Below are positions 1-8,825 of a DNA stretch of 64,000 bases, piece after piece. The translations under genes and the position numbers were made by a program. The notes under the pieces are model-generated. The model saw only the letters and a program-made list of their open reading frames with translations. It searched no databases and was not told the origin of the DNA. The stretch is from Agromyces sp. Marseille-P2726. GTDB taxonomy: Bacteria > Actinomycetota > Actinomycetes > Actinomycetales > Microbacteriaceae. The stretch lies in NCBI RefSeq assembly GCF_902809835.1, contig NZ_CADDWM010000014.1, positions 186,001 to 250,000 on the forward strand, in the 5' to 3' direction. How positions within the stretch are numbered: the first letter of the stretch is position 1; each line of letters opens with the position of its first letter.

Positions 1-982
1 GGTTGATGATGGCCTGGATGCGGCGCGGCTGCAGCGGTTCGTCGGGCCGGCGGAACTCCATGGTCCCCGCGATGCGGAATCGCCCCTGGTACGGCGTGCA
101 GGCGATCCGCTGGAACGGCAGGTAGACCGGATGCCGCGCCGGCTCGTCGGTGTCGACGGTGAACGAGTAGCCGCGCCCGGCCTGCACTCGCACCTTCACG
201 CCGAGCGGGCGGGCCAGATGCGGCATCCATGCGCCCGTCGCGATCACCACGGACTCGGCCGACAGCTGCTCGCCGTTCGCCAGGACGACGGTGGGCAGCG
301 GGGACGCCGAGCCGATCGAGCGGACCTCGAGCCCGGTGCGGAGGTCGCCGCCGCGGGCGACGACGGAGTCGGCGAGGGCCTGCACGTAGGGTCCGGGTTC
401 GATGAACCGCTGCCCGTCGAGCCGGTACGCCACGGTCACCCGGTCGGACAGCTGCGGGGCGAGCTCGCGCGGGTTGTCGAGCCGCTCGAACGGCACGTCC
501 TGGCCGTGCCGGATCACGCCCTCGATCTCGCGCAGGAAGCCCTTCGAGTGCGGCTCCTCGGTGAACCCGATCACGAACGGGCCCTCACGGGTCCAGGCGT
601 CGACGCCGCCGGCCGTGAGCTCGTCGAACGCCTCGAGGGCGATCTTGTCGATGGGGGTCAGCTTGGCCATGGTGCGATCCCACGCGCGGTGGGTGCCATG
701 CGACGCGAACCGGGCCAGGAACGCCCAGAGGCCGGCGTCGACGCGGAACGGCACGTGCAGTGCGGCATCGGGGTCCATCAGCGCTCGCGGGCCGTATGTC
801 CACAGGCTGGGGTCGGCCAGCGGAATCGTCTTGCCCGGCGTCAGCCATCCCGCGTTCCCCCACGATGAGCCGGCGGCCACGCCGCTGCGGTCGACGACGG
901 TCACGTCGACCCCGTGCTCCTGCAGGTGCCACGCCGTCGCCAGCCCGACCATCCCCGCACCGATGACGATCGATCGCGCCAC
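1..982 (-). CDS. FAD-dependent D-amino acid dehydrogenase/oxidase-like protein (3' end outside window)
   Basis: Translation of the minus strand gives 327 residues with no stop before the window edge. The N-terminus has a Rossmann FAD-binding fingerprint, VIGAGMVGLATAWHL, with G8, G10 and G13, followed by an acidic residue pair near residue 31. Later blocks (VVIATGAWMPHL, RGYSFTVDT, RIAGTMEF) match DadA/glycine-oxidase-type flavoenzymes, which deaminate D-amino acids to 2-oxo acids. About 80-90 C-terminal residues are missing compared with the usual 410 or so. The GTG start at 982 is chosen because AGGAGG lies 8 nt upstream. The divergent neighbour is an Lrp/AsnC regulator, the usual partner controlling such genes by amino-acid sensing. 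Substrate is not determinable. Confidence 0.85.
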   Translation of the reverse strand, partial: MARSIVIGAGMVGLATAWHLQEHGVDVTVVDRSGVAAGSSWGNAGWLTPGKTIPLADPSLWTYGPRALMDPDAALHVPFRVDAGLWAFLARFASHGTHRAWDRTMAKLTPIDKIALEAFDELTAGGVDAWTREGPFVIGFTEEPHSKGFLREIEGVIRHGQDVPFERLDNPRELAPQLSDRVTVAYRLDGQRFIEPGPYVQALADSVVARGGDLRTGLEVRSIGSASPLPTVVLANGEQLSAESVVIATGAWMPHLARPLGVKVRVQAGRGYSFTVDTDEPARHPVYLPFQRIACTPYQGRFRIAGTMEFRRPDEPLQPRRIQAIIN

Positions 983-1117
983 TGCAGCACCCTCCTTGGT
1001 TCACGCTCAGTCGCAGCCAGTATGAAGAATCACGTGAGGAAGTGCCAACTCGAGGGAGATTCGGTCGCAGAATGAGACTGCAGGAAAGAATCCGATTCGG
1101 AGGAGGGCGTCGGGCGC

Positions 1118-1609
1118 ATGACCGCACAGGAATCTTCGGCGGGGACGACGGCCGCCCCCGCGTACGAGCTCGACCGAATCGACCGCGCCATCCTGGCGGA
1201 GCTCGAGCGCAACGGCCGCATGTCGAACAGCGAGCTCGCCCCGCGCGTCGGTGCCGCCGAATCCCCCTGCCACAAGCGGATGCGCGCGCTCGTCGCGTCG
1301 GGAGCGATCCGCGGGTTCCACGCCGAGGTCGACCCCGCGGCGGTCGGCCTGCAGCTCGAGGCGCTCATCGCGATCCGCCTGCACGCGCACGCCCGCGGCG
1401 ACCTGCGACGTTTCCAGGCCTACCTCGAACAGCTGCCCGCCACCCGGCACGTGTACTTCCTCGCCGGCGACCAGGACTTCCTCGTGCACGTCGCCGTGCG
1501 CGACGCCGCCGCGATGCGCGAGCTCGTCGCCGACACGATCAGCATTCGCGAAGAGGTGGCCGACACCAACACGAGCCTCATCTTCGACCACGCGTCGCGG
1601 CGGTACTAG
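1118..1609 (+). CDS. Lrp/AsnC family transcriptional regulator
   Basis: This 163-residue protein has an N-terminal winged HTH at about residues 16-75 (LDRIDRAILAELERNGRMS, then a recognition region with SPCHKRMRAL). A C-terminal AsnC-type ligand-binding (RAM) domain follows at about 80-155, typified by RHVYFLAGDQDFLVHVAV. Family members bind amino acids and regulate amino-acid metabolism. It is divergent from the D-amino-acid oxidoreductase across a 135-bp gap, so it probably controls that gene and itself. GGAGGAGG precedes the ATG by about 11 nt. No confident operator was identified. Confidence 0.92.
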   Translation: MTAQESSAGTTAAPAYELDRIDRAILAELERNGRMSNSELAPRVGAAESPCHKRMRALVASGAIRGFHAEVDPAAVGLQLEALIAIRLHAHARGDLRRFQAYLEQLPATRHVYFLAGDQDFLVHVAVRDAAAMRELVADTISIREEVADTNTSLIFDHASRRY

Positions 1610-1669
1610 CGCACGGCGGGCGGCCGCGGCATCCGTCGTCGTATCCTGCGAACGGATGGGTGGGGGATC

Positions 1670-2443
1670 ATGGCCGAACGCATCGATGTCGACGGTCTCA
1701 GCACGTGGACCGAGAAGCGCGGAAACGGCGAGCACACCGTCGTGCTCCTGCACGGCGGCATGGGCCACAGCGACGACCTGCTCGACTCGATCGGCCCCGC
1801 GCTCGAGGCCCGGTTCCGCCTGGTCGCGTTCGATCGACGCGGACACGGGTACACCGCCGACACCGACGAACCGTTCCACTACGACGACATGGCCGCGCAC
1901 GCGATCGGGATCCTCGAGCGCCTGGACCTCGCGCCGCCGGTGCACCTCGTGGGATGGAGCGACGGCGGCATCGTGGCGATGCTCGTTGCGCTGCGCCGAC
2001 CCGATCTCGTGGACCGGCTCGTGCTCATCGGCGCGAACTTCCACTGCGAGGGCATCCACCCCCTGCCGCACGACGATGACGACGGACCGTCGCCGCTGCT
2101 CGAGGGATACGCCGCACGATCACCCGACGGCGCCGACCACTATCCCGTGGTGGCCGAGAAGGTCGTCTCGATGGTCACGTCGGAGCCCAGGCTGACCGCC
2201 GAGGATGTCTCGCAGCTGCGGCATCCGACGCTCGTGCTCGTCGGCGACGACGACCTCGTGCGCCTCGACCACACGGTCGCGCTGTACGAGGCATTGCCCG
2301 CCGGCCGGCTCTGCGTGGTGCCCGGCGCGTCGCACCTCGTGGTGCTCGAGCAGCCGCAGCTCGTGGCGCGCTTCATCGAGGAGTTCCTGCTGGGCCCCGA
2401 GCCACCAGCGACGATGCTGCCGGTGCGGCGGCGCAGGGTCTGA
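1670..2443 (+). CDS. Alpha/beta hydrolase
   Basis: The 257-residue protein has the alpha/beta-hydrolase fold signatures. These are an oxyanion-hole HGG at residues 28-30, the nucleophile elbow GWSDG with Ser97, a late acidic segment GDDD near 192-195, and a candidate catalytic histidine (H222) in PGASHLVVLEQP. The length matches single-domain esterase, hydrolase or haloperoxidase-like members. No signal peptide is visible, so it is probably cytoplasmic. A TATCCT hexamer lies at 1642-1647, and a G-rich GGGTGGGGG precedes the ATG. It stands alone on the strand; the substrate cannot be inferred. Confidence 0.88.
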   Translation: MAERIDVDGLSTWTEKRGNGEHTVVLLHGGMGHSDDLLDSIGPALEARFRLVAFDRRGHGYTADTDEPFHYDDMAAHAIGILERLDLAPPVHLVGWSDGGIVAMLVALRRPDLVDRLVLIGANFHCEGIHPLPHDDDDGPSPLLEGYAARSPDGADHYPVVAEKVVSMVTSEPRLTAEDVSQLRHPTLVLVGDDDLVRLDHTVALYEALPAGRLCVVPGASHLVVLEQPQLVARFIEEFLLGPEPPATMLPVRRRRV

Positions 2444-2464
2444 GGCACCCAGGTCTGAGGCACC
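2437..2464. repeat. 13-bp direct repeat at the 3' end of the hydrolase gene
   Basis: GGTCTGAGGCACC occurs twice (2437-2449 and 2452-2464), with a degenerate third GTCTGAGGTA near 2481. The first copy contains the hydrolase stop codon. The rest of the 178-bp gap to the next gene shows no other feature I can support. Confidence 0.5.
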
Positions 2465-2621
2465 TTAGCTGTGAGCGCCGTCTGAGGTAGTGCGCGTGCC
2501 TTCGGTGCGCCCGGATGCCGCGAAGATACGACACTCGCCCGATACGGCATCCCCACCTCAGCGAGGAACCTGATCTCAGAGGCCGAAACCCGGCCCGAAC
2601 CTCCTGAAGGCGATCGGAATC

Positions 2622-2843
2622 ATGAACCACGCACACGGCTACATCGCCCAGACGCTCCACACGAGCGACGAGCTGACGGCGGCCCGCATCAACGAGCAGC
2701 GCCGCATGGCTGCCGAGCGCCGGGCCGACGAGGGGGAGCGCGCGGAGCGGACCCACCGCCGCGAGACGCGCCTGCACCGTCGCGCGGTTCCGGCACAGGG
2801 TCGCTCGGCTCGCGCCGCCCGAGGACTGCCGGCCGCGCACTGA
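2622..2843 (+). CDS. Small Arg-rich hypothetical protein
   Basis: A 73-residue reading frame with strongly G/C-biased third codon positions, as in neighbouring genes. The sequence is rich in Arg, Ala, Glu and His (MNHAHGYIAQTLHTSDELTA, then an alternating Arg/Glu helix). It has no cysteine cluster, signal peptide or membrane segment. An AAGGCGA stretch about 10 nt before the ATG could serve as ribosome site. The frame is not recognised as a named family. It is plausibly a genuine small gene because it starts well, has native codon use and stops 6 bp before the convergent glycosyltransferase stop. Confidence 0.55.
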   Translation: MNHAHGYIAQTLHTSDELTAARINEQRRMAAERRADEGERAERTHRRETRLHRRAVPAQGRSARAARGLPAAH

Positions 2844-2848
2844 CGGAT

Positions 2849-4522
2849 TCAGTCGAGGTGCGCGAAGCGCGGCCACGCCTCGCTCCAGGGCACGCGCATG
2901 CCGGTGCAGACGGTGATCGGCGCGCCCTGTTCCTCGTTGTCGACGCCCAGCCCGTTGTCGAGCTCGCCGCGCACCTCGCACGAATCGAACATCGTCGCCA
3001 GGAATCCCGGGCGGAAGTAGCCGACGAACACGGCCGAGCCCTCGGCGTCAGCCGCGTGGGGCGGATGCCCGCGGAACCAGAGCTCGTTGTGTCCGCTGTA
3101 CACGTCGTCGGCGTCGATGCCGAGCGCTGGCCCGAAGCGATCGAGCGCGCCCGCCTCGCCGTAGTTGGCGGTGATGATCGGCGCGCCGAGGGCGCCGGGC
3201 TCGGATGCCGCGGCATCCGACCCTGCGGCATCCGACCCTGCGGCATCCACCACCTGCTGCACGTAGGCGGGCCAGCCGATGCTGTCGGCCGTCACCTGGT
3301 TCATCTCCGGGAGGGGCGTCGCACCGAGGGCGTCGAGGGGCACGAGCGGGAGCGCGATGACGGCCGACGTCAGCCCGTTCAGGATGACGCCCACCCAGAC
3401 GAGCATGCTGCGGGCGCGCGTGCGCATCCATTCGGCGGTCGGGACGCAGCCGATCGCCAGCAGCACCTGCAGCACGCCGAGGGGATAGTAGAACTGCGAG
3501 CCGCCGACGAACGTGAAGACGACCACGACGACGAGCGCTCCCAGGAGCAGGCGGATGTCGCGCCACGACCGACGCCGCAGGAGCGCCACGATGCCGGCCA
3601 CCCAGATCGGCACGAGGTACGGCCCGACGAGCAGGAGCAGCATCGGCCACATCAGCACACGCGTCTCGTCGGCGTTGTTCTCGGCGAGTGCGGCGCCCAT
3701 CGCGAACTGCGGCCAGTCGTGCGTCGCCTGGTAGACGATGTTCGGCAGCGCGAGCACGACGGCGATCGCGACGCCGGCCCAGAGCCACGGTGACCGCAGC
3801 TGGCGCCACGGTCCGAACGCCAGCAGGCCGACGCCGAGCCCGATGAGGAGCACGGCGACGAGGAGCTTGCTCGAGCTGCCGAGGCCGGCGACGGCACCCA
3901 CGGCGAGCCACCAGCGCCCGTCGGACCGCAGCAGCGCCCGCATCGCGAACAGGGCAACGAGCGGCCAGACCACGAGGTCGAGCGACGCCGTGAGCAGCAC
4001 GTGTCCGAAGATCAGGGGGAACGCGGATGCCGCGGCCGACCACGCCGCCAGTGACTGCGCCAGGCGTCCGCCGCCGACCTCACGCGCGATGAGTGCGGCC
4101 ACGAGCACGGCGGCGACGGCTGCGACGATGGCGGGGATCCGCAGGAACCACGGCTCGTCGATGATCGACGCGAGTGCGCCGGCGATGAGGGGCGTGAGCG
4201 GCGGCTGGTCGACGTATCCCCACGCCGGATCGAGCATGCGGAAGTACAGCTCGTCGCGGTGGTAGCCGTAGAGCTGGCTGGTCGCGGCGAGCAGCGCGGC
4301 CAGTGCGGCCATGGCGGTGATGACGGGCCCGCGGGCGAGTGGGGCGAGGCGGGTGGATGTTACGGGTCGATCGGATGCCGCGGGTGCGTCGGGTGCCGTG
4401 GGTGCGTCGGGTGCCGTGGGTGCGTCGGATGCCGCGGGTGCGTCGGGTGCCGTGGGTGCGGTCTCTCCGGCTTCTTCGTCGGCTCTTCGCTCCATGGGCA
4501 TGCGGCCACAATAGCGGGTCAC
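2849..4522 (-). CDS. ArnT/PMT-like family 39-type membrane glycosyltransferase
   Basis: This 557-residue polytopic protein has roughly nine to ten hydrophobic segments between residues 65 and 400. The motif GYHRDELYF (D90-E91) followed by GYVDQPPLTPLI is diagnostic of the PMT_2/ArnT-like superfamily, which transfers a sugar from a polyprenyl-phosphate donor on the outer membrane face. The N-terminus is an unusual Ala/Pro/Thr/Asp repeat region (residues 22-50), and the C-terminal part carries an AAGSD repeat. Start: GTG 4522 with GAGG about 5 nt upstream; ATG at 4501 or 4495 are alternatives without a ribosome site. Acceptor unknown. Confidence 0.8.
   Translation of the reverse strand: MTRYCGRMPMERRADEEAGETAPTAPDAPAASDAPTAPDAPTAPDAPAASDRPVTSTRLAPLARGPVITAMAALAALLAATSQLYGYHRDELYFRMLDPAWGYVDQPPLTPLIAGALASIIDEPWFLRIPAIVAAVAAVLVAALIAREVGGGRLAQSLAAWSAAASAFPLIFGHVLLTASLDLVVWPLVALFAMRALLRSDGRWWLAVGAVAGLGSSSKLLVAVLLIGLGVGLLAFGPWRQLRSPWLWAGVAIAVVLALPNIVYQATHDWPQFAMGAALAENNADETRVLMWPMLLLLVGPYLVPIWVAGIVALLRRRSWRDIRLLLGALVVVVVFTFVGGSQFYYPLGVLQVLLAIGCVPTAEWMRTRARSMLVWVGVILNGLTSAVIALPLVPLDALGATPLPEMNQVTADSIGWPAYVQQVVDAAGSDAAGSDAAASEPGALGAPIITANYGEAGALDRFGPALGIDADDVYSGHNELWFRGHPPHAADAEGSAVFVGYFRPGFLATMFDSCEVRGELDNGLGVDNEEQGAPITVCTGMRVPWSEAWPRFAHLD
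4382..4461. repeat. 18-bp tandem repeat within the glycosyltransferase 5' end
   Basis: Four copies of an 18-bp unit (GGGTGCGTCGGGTGCCGT and a GGATGCCGC variant) plus a partial fifth. On the coding strand each unit encodes a hexapeptide of the form A-P-T-A-P-D or A-P-A-A-S-D. The repeat keeps frame because 18 is a multiple of three. Confidence 0.85.
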
Positions 4523-4619
4523 TTGTCCTCAACAGGCTACGATCGTCACCAGTTATTCACAGGCTGACCGGCCATTTCTGACGGAAAGGAATGTCGGTGG
4601 GTGCCGCAATGATGGACTC

Positions 4620-6044
4620 ATGACCGAACTTCCCGAGGCGCTCGAGCCGGTCCGCTCGGCGCTGCTCGAGCTGTTCGAGTTCGATGCTGCGCGCGACTGG
4701 TCCGACGACGAGTTGCTCGTCGCGATGGCGGCCGTCGAGTCGATCGGGCGGGTCGTCGACGCCCAGCGCGCAACGATCGCCGGTGAGGTCGCCGACCGGT
4801 CGAGGGTCGAGCTCGGCAGCGAACGGCTGTCGACGCGCATGGGTTGCCGCTCGGCATCCGAGCTGATCGAGCGGGTCACACAGGTCTCGGGCGCCGAGGC
4901 ACGCCGACGGGTCGCCCTCGGTTCGGCGACGCGGCCGCAGGCGGGGCTCGGCGCCGATTCCTACGACGCCCGCTTTCCGCAGATCGGGGCGGCGCTCGCC
5001 GCGGGCGAGATCGGGGCCGATGCCGCGGCAACGATCATCCGCGAACTCGACCGCACTCGACGCGTCGCCGACCCCGCCAGGCTGGCCGTCGCCGAGGGCG
5101 AGCTCCTCGATTCGGCGATCGGTGCAGGCGTCGGCGCTCCGGTGCGGTGCACCGCCGATGAGTTGCGCGTGCAAGCGCAGGCATGGGCGATGTTCCTCGA
5201 TCAAGACGGCCCTGAACCCGACGATGAGCGTGCGATGCGCCGACGCGGATTCCGCGTGGGGCGGGCACGCGACGGGTTGGTCGCCGTGAGCGGCGAGCTG
5301 CTGCCCGAGGTGGCCGCCGCGCTGACGCGCCTCTTCGATGCGCATCTCGCGCCGCGTTCGGGCGGGGGCTTCATGACGGCAGAAGAGCGCGCCAAGCTCG
5401 AGGTGCAGGCCGAGACCCGCACCTCCGATCAGCAGCGTCACGACGTGGTCGCGTCGATCATCGCGACCGCAGCCCGCTCGGCCGAGCAACCCACGATCGG
5501 CGGGGCGGCGCCGCCCCTGCTCGTGGGCGTTCGGGCTTCCCACCCCCCGTCGGGGCACGGCGCCCCTCACGCCGACGGCGTGCAGATCCCGGTCTCGCTG
5601 CGCGCCGCGCGGCACCTGATGTGCACCGGCGGCATCCAGACCGTCGTCGTCGACGATCGCGGCGCGATCCTCCAGCTCGGCTCCCCCGAGCGGTGCTTCA
5701 CCGCACACCAGCGTCGCGCGATCCTGTTGCGCGACGGCGGATGCCTCATTCCTGGGTGCTCCGTGCCGGCATCGTGGTGCGAGATCCACCACGTCGTGCC
5801 CGACGTCGACGGTGGCCCGACGCATCCCGACAACGGCGTGATGCTCTGCTTCTTTCATCACCGCACCATCGACACCTCGGGCTGGAAAATCCGCATGGTT
5901 CGGGGCTCGCCACACATCCGACCGCCGGCGTGGCTCGACCCCGGTGGCCGATGGTGGCCGGCGACGAAATCGCCCACGCGACTCGCCGACCGGCTCGAGA
6001 GTGGGCCGGCTCGGGGCGTGCAGTGCAACGAACCCGCGGCGTGA
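4620..6044 (+). CDS. DUF222 / HNH endonuclease domain protein (13E12 type)
   Basis: The 474-residue protein has an alpha-helical DUF222 region (about residues 30-330) and a C-terminal HNH nuclease motif. The latter reads CLIPGCSVPASWCEIHHVVP, then a DNGVMLCFFHH segment supplying the Asn and final His residues. This family is present in many copies in actinobacterial genomes, particularly Mycobacteriaceae and Microbacteriaceae. Its role is not settled; DNA binding or cleavage is inferred from the HNH fold. No clear Shine-Dalgarno precedes the ATG. Two dispersed-repeat copies lie immediately downstream, a frequent neighbourhood for this family. Confidence 0.88.
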   Translation: MTELPEALEPVRSALLELFEFDAARDWSDDELLVAMAAVESIGRVVDAQRATIAGEVADRSRVELGSERLSTRMGCRSASELIERVTQVSGAEARRRVALGSATRPQAGLGADSYDARFPQIGAALAAGEIGADAAATIIRELDRTRRVADPARLAVAEGELLDSAIGAGVGAPVRCTADELRVQAQAWAMFLDQDGPEPDDERAMRRRGFRVGRARDGLVAVSGELLPEVAAALTRLFDAHLAPRSGGGFMTAEERAKLEVQAETRTSDQQRHDVVASIIATAARSAEQPTIGGAAPPLLVGVRASHPPSGHGAPHADGVQIPVSLRAARHLMCTGGIQTVVVDDRGAILQLGSPERCFTAHQRRAILLRDGGCLIPGCSVPASWCEIHHVVPDVDGGPTHPDNGVMLCFFHHRTIDTSGWKIRMVRGSPHIRPPAWLDPGGRWWPATKSPTRLADRLESGPARGVQCNEPAA

Positions 6045-6055
6045 GTCGCCATGGC

Positions 6056-6156
6056 GGGGGTCTCGATACGCGTTCGGCTCCGCCGAGCGCTACTCGACCA
6101 CCGGACCGGGGGTCTCGATACGCGTTCGGCTTCGCCGAGCGCTACTCGACCACCGA
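6056..6156. repeat. Two direct copies of a dispersed GGTCTCGATACGCG...CTACTCGACC repeat
   Basis: Copy 1 (6056-6102) and copy 2 (6108-6156) are nearly identical, about 47 bp each, differing mainly by TCC/TTC in the centre. Each contains an internal near-palindrome around TCGGC(T)CCGCCGAGCG. Related copies occur in this window at 23755, 29025, 38763 and 45779. The repeat fills most of the 194-bp space between the HNH gene and the alkyltransferase gene. Confidence 0.85.
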
Positions 6157-6238
6157 GAACACTCGCCAGTTGCGTTCGCGTCCGATTCCCGCCGTGTTCG
6201 CTGCGGCCGACGCGACGAACCGGAGCGAGGATGAAGAC

Positions 6239-6751
6239 ATGTCCCGCCGCCACACCACGCTGCCGACGTCGCTCGGCGATCTGCTGGTGGTCGCCGATGG
6301 TGACGCGCTGGTCGGCATCTACTTTCCCGAGCACTGGCACCCGCCGGCGGCCGGGTCGATCGGCGTCGAGGTCGATCGGCGGTCCGATGAGCTGTTCCAT
6401 CGGCTCGACGCCCAGCTCCGCGAGTACCTTGACGGCCGGCGCCTCGATTTCGAACTCCCCGCCGCGGCGACGGGCGACGAGTTCCAGCAGGCGGTGTGGT
6501 CGATGCTCCGCGGCATCCCGTATGGCTCGACCGCCACCTACGGCGAGCTCGCATCCCGGCTGGGCGACCATCGACTCGCGCGTCGTGTCGGAAACGCCGT
6601 CGGGCGAAACCCGCTCAGCATCCTGGTGCCATGCCATCGAGTGGTGGGGGCCGACGGAGCTCTCACCGGCTACGCGGGCGGCCTCGAGCGCAAGCGGTTC
6701 CTGCTCGAACTCGAGGGCGCGCCGGTGGTGGCGCAGGCGCGGCTCTTCTGA
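6239..6751 (+). CDS. ogt: Methylated-DNA--protein-cysteine S-methyltransferase
   Basis: The 170-residue protein carries the active-site block ILVPCHRVVGADG, where C132 accepts the alkyl group from O6-alkylguanine in DNA in a single suicide reaction. The upstream helix PYGSTATYGELASRLG and the VGNAVGRNP segment that contacts DNA are also present. The length fits the Ogt-type enzyme without an Ada regulatory domain. ATG 6239 is chosen over the overlapping out-of-frame ATG at 6231 because it leads into the conserved N-terminal domain; GGAGCGAGGA precedes it. It converges on the DUF1345 gene. Confidence 0.93.
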   Translation: MSRRHTTLPTSLGDLLVVADGDALVGIYFPEHWHPPAAGSIGVEVDRRSDELFHRLDAQLREYLDGRRLDFELPAAATGDEFQQAVWSMLRGIPYGSTATYGELASRLGDHRLARRVGNAVGRNPLSILVPCHRVVGADGALTGYAGGLERKRFLLELEGAPVVAQARLF

Positions 6752-6780
6752 ACGGGCGCGACCTCGAGGCTGACGCCGGC

Positions 6781-7652
6781 TCAGTTGCTGAAGCTGCCGC
6801 CCATGATCGTGTTCAGCGCGAGCACGATGATGAAGCCGTTGAAGAAGTAGCTGAGCACTGAGTGCCACACGACGGTCCAGCGGATGCGCGGACTGGTCTC
6901 GACATCGTTCGGGGTGAAGCTGGTGCCGATCATGTAGGCGACGTACACGAAGTCGAGCAGGCCCGGGTTCTCGGTGGCGGGGAAGCGCAGCAGCCGTTCG
7001 CGTGCAGGTGGGGCGCCATCGACCGCGGGCGCCGGAGGAACCGACGACGCCGCATCGACCGCGGGCGCCGAAGGAACCGACGACGCCGCATCGACGGCGG
7101 GCGCCGCAGGGGCGGCCGGCGCCTCGGGGACCGGGGGCGCCCCCGCCACCCCCCGCCGCCGGTCGACGAGGCGTCGTCCGCCCCGCGTCCCACGTGGTAC
7201 AGCCGGTAGTAGATCTGCGCGAACCCCCAGTGCAGGAATCCCCACGCGAGGAGCATCGCCCACACCCCGAGGAAGTCGATGGCGATCGTGAAGTCAGGGT
7301 CGTCGCGCAGCACGAGCAGCTCGCTCGCCGCCGAGACGCCGATGAGGCTCGAGAGGATCGTGATGATCATCGACGCGAGTCGACTCGGCGGGCGCGTCGC
7401 GATGAGCGCCGGCGACGCATGCCAGATGGTTCGCGACAGGCGTCCGAGGATCACCAGCCACACGATCAGGTAGATCGTCGACAGCAGGCACCACGCGAAC
7501 AGCGACACGAGCTGGAACCAGGAGTCCTCGTCGGCGAAGACGAACAGCACGCCGAACGCCACGATGACCGTGAGCACCACGAGGTTGAGCACGCGTCCGG
7601 CACGCTGCGGGCGGGCGACGGCAGGAGCGGCTGCCACCTCGTCATCCGGCAT
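6781..7652 (-). pseudogene. DUF1345 membrane protein with reading frame broken at a C6 run
   Basis: From ATG 7652 (GGGGAGGGG just upstream) the frame encodes several membrane helices ([20 protein letters not shown] onward) typical of DUF1345. It runs to [18 protein letters not shown] and then becomes low-complexity Arg-rich sequence. The expected C-terminus, [20 protein letters not shown] and the last helix, lies in another frame ending at 6781. One extra base in the C6 run at 7149-7154 (G6 on the coding strand), or loss of two bases, would restore a 290-residue protein. The break falls in an Ala/Pro-rich linker. It may be an assembly error, a recent mutation or phase variation. Confidence 0.75.
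7018..7107. repeat. 36-bp tandem repeat in the DUF1345 linker
   Basis: Two full copies (7025-7060 and 7061-7096) and flanking partial copies of a unit beginning GCGGGCGCCGGAGGAACCGA. In the C-terminal frame of the DUF1345 gene they encode a 12-residue [10 protein letters not shown]-type repeat. Expansion of such repeats and nearby G/C runs makes this segment prone to slippage. Confidence 0.8.
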
Positions 7653-7729
7653 GCGCCCCTCCCCGGTCGAACCCGCGTTCGCATCGTATGCGAGCAAGCG
7701 GATGCCCCTGCATGCGACATGCTGGGTGC

Positions 7730-8464
7730 ATGTCCGCCCGCCCCGTGCACTCTCCCTCGGCGGCGCTCGACGTGCTGGTCGGACGGGTCCGCGCGCGAGC
7801 ACAGCATGCGGCGTCCGACGACCGCCTCATGCTCGGTGTCACGGGCAGTCCGGGTTCGGGCAAGACGACGCTCGCGCGTGCGCTCGCCCACGAGCTGAAC
7901 CGGGGGTCGGATGCCGCGGCCGACGCCGAGCCGATCGCCGTCCACCTGCCGATGGACGGCTTCCACCTCGCGAACGCGACGCTCGACCGGCTCGGCCTGC
8001 GCGACCGGAAGGGCGCGATCGAGACGTTCGACGGATGGGGATTCGTCGCCCTCCTCGAGCGCGTGCGGCAGGAGCGAGACCACACGGTGTACGCGCCCGC
8101 GTTCGAGCGGCAGGTCGACGAGCCGGTCGCGGGGGAGATCCCGATCGCGGCATCCACTCGCTTCGTGATCGTCGAGGGCAACTACCTGCTCGCCGACGAC
8201 GAACCGTGGCGACGCGTGCGCGACCTGCTCGACGAGACGTGGTTCTGCGAGGTCGACGAGGCCGAGCGGATGTCGCGGCTCGTGCGCCGGCACACCGAGT
8301 TCGGTCGCACGCCCGAGGCCGCCCGAGCGTGGGCGATCGAGGTCGACGGCGCGAACGCGGTCGGCATCGAAGCGTCGCGCGATCGCGCCGACCTCGCGGT
8401 GTCGGGTGCGACCTGGCGGATCCTCAGCCGGCGGTTCGAACGAGCCCGCGCTCATCGACCGTGA
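7730..8464 (+). CDS. P-loop nucleoside/pantothenate kinase-like protein
   Basis: The 244-residue protein begins [10 protein letters not shown]. It has a Walker A motif GSPGSGKTT at residues 39-47, then [30 protein letters not shown], which is characteristic of the uridine kinase/PanK/fructose-kinase-like subgroup of P-loop kinases. A Walker B-like [10 protein letters not shown] follows. Related proteins phosphorylate nucleosides, pantothenate or sugars, so substrate assignment is open. No signal peptide. ATG 7730 is preferred to ATG 7688 because the conserved region begins soon after it; a CATGCT hexamer precedes it by 6 nt. Confidence 0.85.
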   Translation: MSARPVHSPSAALDVLVGRVRARAQHAASDDRLMLGVTGSPGSGKTTLARALAHELNRGSDAAADAEPIAVHLPMDGFHLANATLDRLGLRDRKGAIETFDGWGFVALLERVRQERDHTVYAPAFERQVDEPVAGEIPIAASTRFVIVEGNYLLADDEPWRRVRDLLDETWFCEVDEAERMSRLVRRHTEFGRTPEAARAWAIEVDGANAVGIEASRDRADLAVSGATWRILSRRFERARAHRP

Positions 8465-8717
8465 TGATCGCGGTGAGCTTCTTGCGGTTGAGCGCGCGGT
8501 AGACGATGTAGATCAGCCAGAGCCCGCCGGTCAGCAGCACGAGGATCAGGTTCCAGAACCATCCGATGCGCTTGTTCTTCGAGAGCACGGCCTGCTCACT
8601 CGTGGAGGTCTCCACGGTCCAGCCCTGCTTCACGTACTTCGCCACTTCGGCGTTGAGGATCTGCGCACGGGCGGCATCCGAGAGAGGGGCGGCGGAGTTC
8701 CTGGTCACGTCGGTCAT
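8424..8717 (-). CDS. Small membrane protein, function unknown
   Basis: A 97-residue protein with a soluble N-terminal half (LSDAARAQILNAEVAKYVKQG) and a hydrophobic hairpin at about residues 53-76 (GWFWNLILVLLTGGLWLIYI). A short basic and acidic tail ending ERGLVRTAG follows. I do not recognise a named family; similar small proteins that bind membranes through a hairpin are common in Microbacteriaceae. The ATG has no Shine-Dalgarno but lies 6 nt after TATCGT on the minus strand, consistent with a leaderless mRNA. Its 3' end overlaps the kinase gene by 41 bp. Confidence 0.75.
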   Translation of the reverse strand: MTDVTRNSAAPLSDAARAQILNAEVAKYVKQGWTVETSTSEQAVLSKNKRIGWFWNLILVLLTGGLWLIYIVYRALNRKKLTAIITVDERGLVRTAG

Positions 8718-8825
8718 GCCTGAACGATAACCGGCTGAGGTCGGGCCGTCGACGGGTGGACAGGCTGCAGTCATCCGGAGTGAAGAGTACCCTTGGTGAC
8801 GCTGACGCGCCGAAGGGGGTCGCGC

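Noticed and set aside
402-1025. Plus-strand frame opposite the D-amino-acid oxidoreductase
   Set aside because: The minus strand has a perfect FAD-binding motif and a Shine-Dalgarno; the plus-strand frame has neither.
4620-6044. HNH protein as part of a mobile element or homing system
   Set aside because: No intron, transposase, integrase or target duplications; the DUF222/HNH family is a normal multi-copy chromosomal family in these bacteria.
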